This document shows positions 24,085-39,480 of a stretch of DNA of 64,000 bases, piece after piece. The notes below the pieces were generated by a model. It did no database searches. It had not been told where the DNA came from and was given only the letters and a program-made list of their open reading frames with translations. The position numbers and the translations under genes were made by a program. The DNA is from Setaria digitata (taxonomy: Eukaryota; Nematoda; Chromadorea; Rhabditida; Setariidae), in the NCBI GenBank assembly GCA_003640385.1, contig RCAB01000077.1, positions 124,001-188,000 of the forward strand, written 5' to 3'. Numbering within the stretch: the stretch's first letter is position 1; each line of letters opens with the position of its first letter.

Positions 24085-26177
24085 TTATTTGAAATAGCTT
24101 GACGGCGGTGCAAATTCATCATCACGTTCATCACGTTGTTTCGTGATCCATTTATCATAAAGTACTGAAATAAAAAGTTTCATACAGTTTTAAAGAAGTC
24201 CCACAAGGTATCACATTCTTATTAATAAAATCAACTCCGTGGGGAAATATACCTTTGCCACGGTCCCATTCACGAATGGGGGTGAATTTCTTTGGTTTTG
24301 ATTCCCTTGCGCACTCTTTTGCTGTTGTTTCATTCGGAAGAGGAATGTCAAGAAGTTCCATTCCATTACCTTCTAGGAAAAAAAAGGTGGTAAGAAAAAA
24401 TGAAACAAATATTGTTATAAATTATAAAACACGCACCACTTTCCTATTAAATGCATTACATTTCCTCTTACTGTGCGATGATGAAACTTGAATTTGGACA
24501 TGCAATTACCTTCAAGATTTGATAGCGACAACTCCTCCAGACCTCTTCGTTTGCGGATTCTATTTAACTGTTCCCATTTCTTTTTTTCCCGTTCTTCAAG
24601 TAAACGTTTCCTCTTCGCTCGATTAATTTCTGTTTTCTAAAACACGAAATAATCAATAAAAAATCAAGATAGGAAAGTAGAGTAGGAAAAAAGAGAACAT
24701 AATATTCATTTATAATTCCTTACTTTACTTAGTTCCAGTAATTCTTTTATTTGTTCCTGCCTTTTAGTTTCGCCGACTGGGAGCGGAACATGCGAAACAC
24801 CGTAGACACGCTGCTCTAAACTTTTTTTTTAGATAAATCAATGAAAAAATTTGAAAAAAAAAACAACCTGAAACTAATGACGAGATTGCATGAAAAAATA
24901 AGACAAATGATTTTCCAGTTAAAAAAAAAAAGCAATACAAAATAAATGGTTAACAACTTTAAACATTCAAAAAGAATCAGCTTTATGCATGCTGATAAAT
25001 GAAAAAAAAAGCAAAAACACACACCTTCTAATGGGTTGAAATGTACTGCTTCGGTTCCCTCATTTTCTGTTTTTGCACTATTATTCAACTGTTGCTTCTC
25101 CTCCTCACGTTTTTTTGCATTGAAATCTACCAAAAATTCTACTGGTTCATCATCACCTGCACTATAAGGATGATTTATAATGAACTCGACGCTGGATTGC
25201 TAATCTACATATTAAATCAAACAAAGAACTCTATTCTGTCTTATTTGTCAGTTGTCCACTAGTTCAGTTTTTTCAACAAAACTCATCTCAATAAGCCACT
25301 AAAAATTCATTCTGGATAAGATATCAAATTTTTAAATGATGAGATCCTAAACCAGAGATAAATATATAATGCAGTTATTCGTAATATATGAATAGCTGGG
25401 TAAAATGCTTTATGAAACTAATAAAGGAATTTAATAAACTACTGATCTAATATTGTGTCAATCTGTCACAAACTTTTCAATACAATTATAATACACTTTA
25501 TAGACTCGTCCACCATGAAAAAATTACTGTTTCGAGAAACGACCAAACAAACCATTTAAAATTGTTTCGCCTCGACTTAAACGAGCATATATTTCGCTTT
25601 TTTCTTTAAGTATCATTTGTACTCTTTTCCTCTGTTCCTCATCTTGCGCTATTGACTTTTCTAGCTCACGTATACGTGCTTCCCGCTGCCGCTTCTCCTC
25701 CGCAACTTTTTTCCCTTCTTCTTTACTGATCCACAAAACACTCTGTTGAAAAGTTCAATATAAAACGTTCGTCTTGAATTTTTCATGATGTTACTGCAAA
25801 ATCTCTATATATTCTTCGTTTAAATCCATGACTCCAAAAATATGGTATCCCTAACAGCCCAAATTCTTGATCTTAACCATGCAGTTACAATCCCGAACAT
25901 CATCTCTTCCACTAAATTGTAGCATTCAAAGAGCGATTAAAAGCTCACTTATCAGTTATGAGTGAGATGAATCAGAGGACTCAAAATTGAATTTGATGAA
26001 ACTCTACAAAATATTACAAACCTTCCTGTTAGAAATTCTACCGGAAGTTGTAGTTTTTTGACGCTGCTCATTGATTTTTCGATACAATTCACCCTTGAGC
26101 AAGAAAAGCGATGATGCATCGGCTGTTTCCAAATGGTGCCTCTCGCGATCTGCCGATGACGTACCAGGTTTAGCCAT
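24085..26177 (-). CDS. CCDC174: CCDC174 homologue (coiled-coil, nuclear)
   Basis: Seven exons: 26177-26022, 25742-25553, 25156-25025, 24815-24724, 24636-24510, 24372-24253, 24164-24085; phases agree, 298 aa. Family landmarks are the N-terminal ASSLFLLKGELYRK, the acidic-to-VDF segment EFLVDFNAKKREEE, HVPLPVGETKR, and the C-terminal pair IREWDRGK ... RDDEFAPPSSYF, which CCDC174 proteins share. Long Lys/Glu-rich helical stretches (exons 2 and 5) predict coiled coil. Human CCDC174 is nuclear, linked to the exon-junction-complex factor EIF4A3 and required for normal development; a pre-mRNA processing role here is inferred. ATG lies five bases after TTTGCAG. It is shorter than the human protein, lacking the extended C-terminal tail. 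Confidence 0.9.
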
Positions 26178-26534
26178 CACTGCTGCAAAACACAACTTCC
26201 TTTTGATTCATTTAAACACAACCAAACCAAGTAACCTAGCCCTCGCCTTCTTTATCCTAGCTAACCCCTTATCAAGGGTTTAATAAAAGACCTTGTCAGT
26301 ATAATCAATTCACATTCAACAAGAACGAACAAGTTCACATTTCAGTGCATTTCGTAAAATTCATTCCCCGAATATTAATTTTATTAAGAAGTGTTGAGTC
26401 TGAAATAATTACGGAGTAATACTATTCATAATTTTGCTTGTGCAGCACAAAATTACGAAGTACGAATTATTTATTCACTGAAAACAACAAAAAACAACGT
26501 TCTCAATCACTATCATCTTTTGTATACAGCTTTA
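26178..26534. other. Short spacer between RPS10 and CCDC174
   Basis: A 357-base spacer between same-strand genes, the shortest in the window. It must contain the RPS10 3' UTR and the CCDC174 trans-splice site. No gene is visible. Confidence 0.5.
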
Positions 26535-27400
26535 CTACTGCAGGGCACCTGCACCCCGACCATATCCACCTCGATAACCTGATACCGGTGCTGCACCTGG
26601 ACCTGCTTCAGTTACCTTCTCGGCTGTTCTATACGCATCTCTGTCGCTTTCCGTTTTCGGTCCTGAAAATGGATTTTACTTCTAGAAAGTCCTCATATTC
26701 AGAACGTTTCTAACAAAAAGCTAATTCCTGAAGAAACTAACATCATTTTTAGGAATAGAAGAATATGACTCATTAAGCATTAAGTATAAAAATTAAAATT
26801 ACCTCGTGGCATACGCTCAAATCCAGGTCTTGGCTCCCGCTGCTTGGCCTTGACGGTAGATGGAACAATTTCGGCCGGCAAATGAAGATATTCTCGCAGA
26901 TAATCAATACCTTCATTTGTCAGATACCAATAATGATGGCGCCACGCGAACTGTTCTTTGACGTATTCTCTCGAAGCGAGGCTCTGCAATTTAAAAGCTA
27001 GGTTAAAACGCTTGAATAAAATAATAACCAAACCTTTATACTACATGATGTCAAGAGCTTCTAAATTATCAAGTAGATATACTTTATATGCATATTATGC
27101 AAGAGAACAAGATAATGTGCACGATATGTGACATATATGTTCTCAAAATAAAATGAGAAGTTCATGAGATTTCGTTTCCTATGGAATGAACAGCGGATAA
27201 ACAAAAAAAATCCATGGTAAAATGAAATAACACAACGTCACCGAAGGATTACCCACTTTGCAGGCTTTAATCACTTCCAAATTGGTTACATTTGGTATGT
27301 CTGGATGGGTCTTCGCATTGTAATCCTTCTTCGCCACACAAACGCCTTCTTTGAATAGATATTCGTAAATAGCCTTCCGGTTCTTTGTTGGCATCAACAT
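26535..27400 (-). CDS. rps-10: 40S ribosomal protein S10 (eS10)
   Basis: Exons 27400-27257, 26983-26803 and 26662-26535 give 150 aa, in phase. eS10 sits near the beak of the small ribosomal subunit. It starts with the invariant [19 protein letters not shown]. The winged-helix core [26 protein letters not shown] is followed by [12 protein letters not shown], then the typical Arg/Gly-rich tail [11 protein letters not shown]. The ATG follows ATTTTAG by about 13 bases (trans-splice acceptor). As a ribosomal protein gene it would be highly transcribed and is a plausible first gene of an operon with CCDC174 and NTF2, given spacings of 358 and 490 bases on the same strand. Confidence 0.97.
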
Positions 27401-32429
<5,029 letters not shown>

Positions 32430-33960
32430 ATCACGTTTCAATCAGCTTCCTTGATTCAAATCTGAAATTAAGAACAAAGCATAGAAACATTCACAGGTGA
32501 AGAACTGCGGAGCATGTCGCGAACCAATCGATTATCTAACTAACGTTGGTAATATTATTGCTTTTGACGAAATTCAGTCTTCCTCCTTCATTTTTCTTAT
32601 TAGATTAAAATACTAATAGGAAATGAAAAAGGTAGAAAAGAATTATTGAATAATTGGTTCCAGAGCATTACACTGGCACTTTCATTTTCTCCTTGGAGCT
32701 CTTAATTAAATCAAAATGAGAAACAATTCGATAACTGTAGCGTACCCGTATCACCTCCATTCTTCTCTCCATCCTGGGTTTTTACGGGGTTCAGCATTTC
32801 AAATATAAACATGAAGAATTAATTTATTAACAGATATTTAATAGCATTTTAATAATGCGAGAGTTGCGAAGTGAGACTTCTGGTATGGCCAGAGAAGAAA
32901 GAGGCGGCTATAACATTTGGCCACCTTTATCAGAAATGTGATATGGACAAATTATCTGAAATACCGCACCCAGACATCTTATAACATCCNCACCATATCT
33001 GCACCATTATCTGCACCCAGACATCTTATAACATCCATCTACAAAACGACTGCCTATAACTGGAGANAAATACCGCACCCAGACATCTTATAACATCCAT
33101 CTACAAAACGACTGCCTATAACTGGAGAAAAAGGGCGAGAAGAGAAATTCCCCGGAAAATCTGAAATCTNAAAAAGGGCGAGAAGAGAAATTCCCCGGAA
33201 AATCTGAAATCTTCTGCCCCGTCCCACCGCGAATTACACTTTCCAGTTAAACCGGTTGCCAAATCTCTATGTCTTGCCCCTCCAAAAATCCACCTCGCTA
33301 TCCCAGAGTCACTCCGCCGCAGCATGGTCTGCTCCATCCGGTAGCGCTGGCAACTCCTCTCTTTTCACTAGTGCATATTCAAAATTTCGTTGTAAGAGAA
33401 CTGAAAAACATTGTCACGGTACCTCATCTGAGAAAAAAGAATGAGTGTGATTGTCATCATCCAGAAATAGTCCCGAGATCCCGTGGTATTTCTGGATATT
33501 TGTAGGTTGTAATTACACACAAATAATCTTTAAACCTGCTTTGAAATATCCGCTAGATAATGTAACTTGTAGTTCAACACAGAGTTGGAAATATCTTGAG
33601 ATTGTGCTGAACGTGGGATAGCTGGGGTTTAGTTAGACCTTAAATGATCTGCTAAACAGACTGTAAATTTCACTAAAAATTCACTTTCTGTACAGCTCGA
33701 GGTAGTGCTTAATTTGATTCCTTCTTTTTCCGTCTAAATCAACAACTAGGCTTGTAAATCTAGAAGTTATCACTTCGAAGAAAAGGAAATTATCACTGAT
33801 TGCTCTATGTACAATAATAATTGAGTCTTGCTTTATACTCTCTCACTCCGATGAAAATTTTAATTCTTTTTTATGAAATTTGAATATGAAAAGCACTGCA
33901 GGAATTCTCTTTGATATGTTCATTGGATAAAAGAAGGTAGTGTGCTTATGAATAGAAAAG
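32430..33960. other. Divergent promoter region of GOLPH3 and ARFRP1, with assembly joins
   Basis: Separates two divergent genes. The part around 33200-33400 is richer in G+C and may be the shared promoter. Three single undetermined bases and local duplications (32959-33212) make the region's structure unreliable. Frames read across the N positions, such as one at 33116-33337 on minus, should not be trusted. Confidence 0.55.
32959..33212. repeat. Assembly joins: three single N with duplicated flanks
   Basis: N at 32990, 33067 and 33170. Sequence beside each N is repeated on its other side. ACCGCACCCAGACATC precedes the first N, and its CACCCAGACATC part recurs in the segment between the first two. 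The segment from CACCCAGACATC to CTATAACTGGAGA occurs both before and after the second N. GGCGAGAAGAGAAATTCCCC with its following bases occurs on both sides of the third. This is what unmerged contig overlaps look like. Confidence 0.85.
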
Positions 33961-35639
33961 ATGTATACACTTGGAGCTGGTATATGGCAACGTTTAAGAC
34001 AAAGGACTAATTATTATGTAGTCATCGTTGGACTGGATAATGCCGGGAAAACGGTAAGTATCTTTGGAGTGTGGTGGTGACATGGCGTGACGTGGCACTC
34101 TGACCTTTTTACCATCAGGAATTTTTGGTTAGTTTTTAGAGCATTCTTGTGAAATACCTGAAAATTATTTATAGGATGTTATCATCAGCTCATCATTGTT
34201 TGTTATCATTGCTTCTCTTTAATCCTTTTTTTATCTGACTTAAACAGGTAAGCATTTTTGCTTAGGATGAACCAATAGAACGATTCTGTCAGTTTAAATT
34301 TTGATCTTTCGTTGTGAAACAATCTGCTGCTCATTACTTTTTGCTGTTCCTTAAAAAATTATTATTTTTTCTTTTCAAATAATTTGTAAATTTCGCGCTT
34401 CTGTCTTTCCGCCATGAAATCTTCCACATTTTTTTAGCACATTATCATGAAGTCCCGATATTTGTCTGACTTCTAGACTTCGAGAAGCTTACGGAATGAA
34501 TCGTTTTGACCTTTATTCTAATATTGCAATTTTCTTTCAAATTAAATCGAGCAATACGAAGAGAGTTTCCTATTCAAACAGAAATGTGCACTGAGGAGTT
34601 ACTGTGATATTTTGAAATTATTTTGGACCTGCAAATATAAATTATTTTGCAGACTTTTTTGGAACAAATCAAGTCGAGATTTGTAAAGAATTATGAGATG
34701 TTAAATCCATTGAAGATTACAAGCACTGTTGGTTTAAACGGTAGGCTGATTTTCAGTATTTTTATGAAGTCATGACATAGTCTGCGTCTGTTTTTTTATT
34801 CTAAGAACTTGCCCACATCAGTTAAATGAAGTTTTCCATATAATATTGCCTAAACTTTATCCCATAAGATCTTTTTTTTTTTGCTTTTATCACTTTAGAT
34901 GACCAATTTTGTTCATCTGAACTGATGAATAAGTGCGGCTACATCAACTTTAATAAAAGAAAAAAAAGGGCAATTCTAATTGCTACTTTTTGCTCTGTAT
35001 TACTTTAATGTTAAGTATGTTGCTGTCCGAAATGTTGCTTACCCGGAGAAGTTGTAAATCGTAATTACAACCCACTCTTGTTTGTGATTTGTGACACTGT
35101 TGCAGTTGGAACAATTATTGTGGGCTCTACTCGATTGAACTTTTGGGATCTTGGAGGACAGGAAGAATTGCAATCACTTTGGCATAAATATTTCGAGGAT
35201 TCACAAGCCTTAATATTTGTGGTTGATTCCTGTGATCCTGATCGATTTTCGGAAGTTGGTAAAACCTTCAGTAAGTACAGACCATATCTTTATGTTCTGA
35301 TATCGTCAACCAATATATGCAACCGTGGATTCCTCGTTAAGAATTACATAAATTATGCATATAAAATTTCTTTAAATCCAAATTTTTTTCTAAAATTTGT
35401 ATATTTCAGAACTGATAATGAACAGCGAAGCTGTTCAGAAAATGCCAATTTTGGTCGTTTGTAACAAAATCGACATGGAAGAATGTATGGGTACTGAAAT
35501 AATTAGAGTTCTAACATCGGATGATCGACACATAGGTGATTTAGCCCTCATCACAATATCAGCCCTACAAGGCCTTAATATTGAACGTTGTATAAGATGG
35601 CTCTGTACAGTGCTAAACACGGAACCACTCCTTCACTGA
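33961..35639 (+). CDS. ARFRP1: ADP-ribosylation factor-related protein 1 (Arl3p-type small GTPase)
   Basis: Exons 33961-34053, 34653-34740, 35106-35270 and 35410-35639 give 191 aa. ARFRP1 is a trans-Golgi GTPase that recruits ARL1 and golgins. GTP-binding motifs seen: GLDNAGKT (24-31, P-loop), STVGLN (switch I), WDLGGQE (74-80, switch II), NKID (134-137) and SAL near the C-terminus. TFLEQIKSRF directly after the P-loop and GGQEELQSLWHKYF after switch II are the ARFRP1 forms. The protein starts MYTLGAG, lacking the Gly2 that ARFs myristoylate; ARFRP1/Arl3p proteins are instead N-acetylated. An ATG at 33948 upstream is in a different frame and is ignored. Confidence 0.95.
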
Positions 35640-36904
35640 TCTCACTTGATAGAACGCCTGCTGTTCTTAGCCCGTGATATTTTTAATGTCCTCTTTCAAA
35701 TTTAGTGACATGAACATTTCCTAAAGTTTAAAAGCTTCTCTTCCTACACTGCTAGCGTACTATCCGCGCGAGGGTAGGAACGACTGGTACAATAGCGCTG
35801 CATATCGAAAGTTAGCTTCCCAACAAGTCTTGATCTGCTCGTTGCAAAAGCTCATTCTTTTCTGTAAGTACTACAAACTTTAGAATGCCTAAATTCCTCC
35901 GGAACCGAAGCCTTTATGTTTCCTATTCAATAATGATCATCGAAATTCATTTATGAAAGTAAGCTTAGCAGTCATTCCTGTTATTATGATCTGAATCAAA
36001 ATGTTTTTATCTGCATAAGATATCCACCAATGCGCTGTAAGTTCTATGGGTACTGTGAAATTTCACTTCCATTACGCACAATTCCAAGAGTCCGACGATT
36101 TAGTTCCTTACAGTTGATAGTTTTCCGTCATTGCTTAATTTCTATCAGGACCTTAGTTGGAGAAATAAATAAATAAACATATGTGCCTTGATAAGGAATC
36201 AGGTCTTTATTATTACATTTCTAACACTGATAGCCTCAGTCTCGTCGATGTCGGATATTTGAGGATGGGGAATCCACTCTCTCAAAAGCTAGCCGATCTT
36301 CGAACAGGATCTTGATGAGCGAAGATCTCGAAAAACGAAACAAATTAACAGCTCAAACATAAAAATATATTGATCTAAAATGGATTCATTGATAGCAGCA
36401 CGCAGTAAGAAAAAAAATCAAATAAAATGAATAAGCAAGGAATTAAACATCTTTGATTGTCGAAGCTCTCAACTGAAGTGTAATAAAAACATCGATATAA
36501 AACGCATACGCAGAAAAAAAAGGCTACAAATAACCAACACTGGAAGCGAAACAGTTTCTATAACCCTCTTAATTCACTCAAACTGTATGCAAGATTTTTG
36601 AAGCAGAATCATGTGGCCAAACGTTTCAAATCGATGATAACAAGAAAACTAAAAGCACGCAAAACCATAACTGCTGACAAAGAGAACACATCAGAAACAT
36701 CATACCAGGTAAGAATCAAATTACGATTTCAATAGTGAGTTTACATCCGAGTTGTTGAATCCTCAAAGAGAAAAAAAAAAAAAAAAAAGGAGGAAAAGTG
36801 TGGTTAAAATTAAAATCGGAATTTTCCTGCCTATGCGAATTTCAGTCTTTTTGCAAGGTTTATTTGATACGAGGGTGGACAGATGAAATGAAAGGCAATT
36901 TGAG
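35640..36904. other. Convergent intergenic region with candidate poly(A) signals
   Basis: Lies between the stops of ARFRP1 (+) and the Nudix gene (-). Three overlapping AATAAA hexamers at 36164-36177 are a candidate poly(A) signal for ARFRP1, about 530 bases after its stop. No gene is seen. A mixed A-rich tract lies at 36770-36790. Confidence 0.5.
36164..36177 (+). terminator. Candidate ARFRP1 poly(A) signal cluster
   Basis: AATAAATAAATAAA contains three overlapping AATAAA hexamers in the 3' flank of ARFRP1. The match is exact, but use as a poly(A) signal is inferred. Confidence 0.4.
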
Positions 36905-38623
36905 CTACATCCTACAAATATGTTCAATAATACATGTTTGCGAATGTTTCACCCGTCGCAATGCCTCTTCTAGGCTTACCCATTCCCGTTGCCGACCAAA
37001 ACAACCGTCTTCCCACTCCTTCAATTCTTCCTTAACTGTCAACAAAAATACCACGGTACGATGTCGTCTTTCTTCATCCTAAATTTGAAACTTGCAGCTC
37101 CAAAAAATGAAAATTTGAAGTAAGATTCATTAAGTGCTAAGACAGATTTTTTTCCTCTCAGTTATATCACAAATAAATTGAAAATTGAAGATATTATCAA
37201 AGAAATATCCTTTTATCAGCAACTTCCTAAGCCGATCCTAACATTCTAAACTCAATAGTATGAACAGTCTCTAATGGTCTTATGATAGAAAACATACTTC
37301 CCAACCAGAGCATATACGTAAAATAGAAACTCCAACCTCATTAATTTGTAACAGTGTTTTAATGTGATCCACATCTACGTCCTCAGATTTAGGATTATCC
37401 ACGGAGGGAAAATTATAGTATAATAAAAAATTATAGTACTAATCCACTGGCTTTTTAGACGAAAACTTATAAGGAATTCAGATTAATAGTCTACCACTCC
37501 TATCTTCAAAATTATAATTAATCATACTTCAGACAGCATTACAAACAAAAGCACCAACTCTAAATTCCCCCACACGAGCCAAAATCTCCGCTTTAACTCC
37601 GGCTTCCTCAAAAACCTCACGTAACGCAGCATCCGATTCGTTTTCATCTTTCTCGATGCCACCACCGGGAATGATCCATCGACCATCGTCCTTGCCACCA
37701 GTAATCAACAGAATTTCTCGACTACTACCCTCACCACGAGTACAAATTCCGGCAGCTCGTAGACGAAAGCCCTCAGCGTCTCGCACCCTCTCTCCATTAT
37801 TCTTCCGCATTAGCCAAAACAACCGATTGGGTGTTACAGTGAAGTCATCGCTACCGAATACTGAAAATTACAGCTGAAAAGTGCGAAAGATTCAACTTCA
37901 AACAATTTCAGACAAGCAACATAACTATTTATAATTAAGGACAATTCTGCTTTTAATACCAGTCTTCAAGATGTGGGACATCTACAAATCCTGTAATATT
38001 CCAACATGAATAACAAATACGAAGTTTGCAGGAAACAAAAAAATAGGATGTCTTGTATATCTAAGAAACTACAAATAGCTATAGCAAAAATCAAGGAAAA
38101 GCAGCAGAGCTAAAGGACAGCAAAAACCTTGCGAAGCCAACGTTCCCTCACTCCTTTCTTTTTCAACATTATATTTTACTGCACTCAAAATAAAGTACAG
38201 CCAATTTTTTTTTAAACTTGAAAAATAAGCAAATAGTTTTTAAGTAATTTCCTGTATTACCTTCAATTTCGCTAATTATAATACCCAACCATAACAGTTT
38301 GAAAAGGCTCTACATGCGCAAATTACCTGACAAATCAGGATACTTGAAAAAGAGAATGATCAAGCATTCCAAACATCTAGCTAACTACAGTACCTAAGTA
38401 CTCGACTGGAGAAGTAGATAAGGCCATAAATCATACCAGCAAAATTCCGAGAGCAGGAATCCAATGAAAATACCACACCAATTAGCCTACCCCGACCATG
38501 GACTCAACAACGTGACAACTTTTCACACAGCCCTGCAGAAGACCCCAATGAAAACAAACCGTAATTCTCATAATTGGTTGTCGAGATTCCCAGCGTGTTA
38601 AAATCTGGGCCTTCATATGCCAT
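36905..38623 (-). CDS. Diphosphoinositol polyphosphate phosphohydrolase-like Nudix protein
   Basis: Exons 38623-38560, 37860-37559 and 37078-36905 give 179 aa, in phase. The Nudix box (G-x5-E-x7-REUxEExGU) is complete at residues 88-110, with GGGIEKDEN then ALREVFEEAGV, so metal-dependent hydrolase activity is expected. DGRWIIPGGG just before it, RRHRTVVFLLTV after it, and the REW motif (GRQREWVSLEEAL) match the DIPP/Aps1 subgroup, which removes phosphates from inositol pyrophosphates and diadenosine polyphosphates. Length is close to NUDT3 (172 aa). The donor after 37559 (GTTGGT) is weak but gives the family-consistent GEFR-DEERRHRT join. Substrate is inferred from subgroup only. Confidence 0.9.
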
Positions 38624-39480
38624 TGTAATGAGAAATTGATGAAGTCGTTGAAGATCAGTAAGATTCCTTATTATCAGTATTATTTCCTTGAATGGAAGTG
38701 AGTGAGAATAGTTCCCTTAGTAAGACAACTGTTCGTAGTAATGTAACTAGAAGTTAACATTAACCTTCTAACCTTTCTAGTTTGGTAGTAGGATGGGTCT
38801 CATCGACTCGATGATTGATTTATGGCACATGTGGAAATGATCCATTGATGAGACACATCTCTACAGGTATCAGTTGTTCTTATTGGGCCGCAAAAATATC
38901 TGGCAGTGTCGGCACAACCTTTGATGACTCCTGACCCCGCAGTCATTTATGAATCTGACTCTGAGAGGGAAAAGATCACACTAATCTGTTTCTTTAAAGA
39001 TTTCCATTATCTGTCTGGTCATTTGAGATAAGTGTACTTAACTATTAGATGTGCTGTTCTGGTCTACTTATCCGATCTTGACAGTAATTGTAGAACATTG
39101 ACACTTCCGAAATGTTTTTATAATATTATCATAAGGACATATTCTGATAATTTCTTTGGGATATTTGAACTAGTATATCAAACATTGAGTTGTATTTTCA
39201 ACAATATTATCCCTTAAAGCAATTTCTCATTTTCTGTAAATTGCAGTGCTCTGCTGTTACACTTTTTAATCAGTTTCGCACTGAATTCAAATCCAAAATT
39301 TACTGTAGAATCGTCTCCGGTGATTTTAAATTTAAAAATGAGAAAAGGAATACAATGAACAGCTCTACTGACTTACCATCTTCTGCGCAAACCTAGTCTT
39401 TAGCCACAGGACTTTTCTGATAAACTAAGTGGGTTTTTTCTCTTATTTTATTTCCATTTTTAATGAACAAGTAACCAGCG
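38624..39480. other. Intergenic between CDKAL1 and the Nudix gene
   Basis: About 860 bases between same-str­and genes: 3' UTR of CDKAL1 and promoter of the Nudix gene. No coding gene is supported by the short frames at 39032-39396. Confidence 0.5.

Noticed and set aside
33116..33505. Frames in the G+C-richer GOLPH3/ARFRP1 spacer
   Set aside because: The minus-strand frame crosses undetermined bases and duplicated assembly joins, and none of the frames has an identifiable domain.
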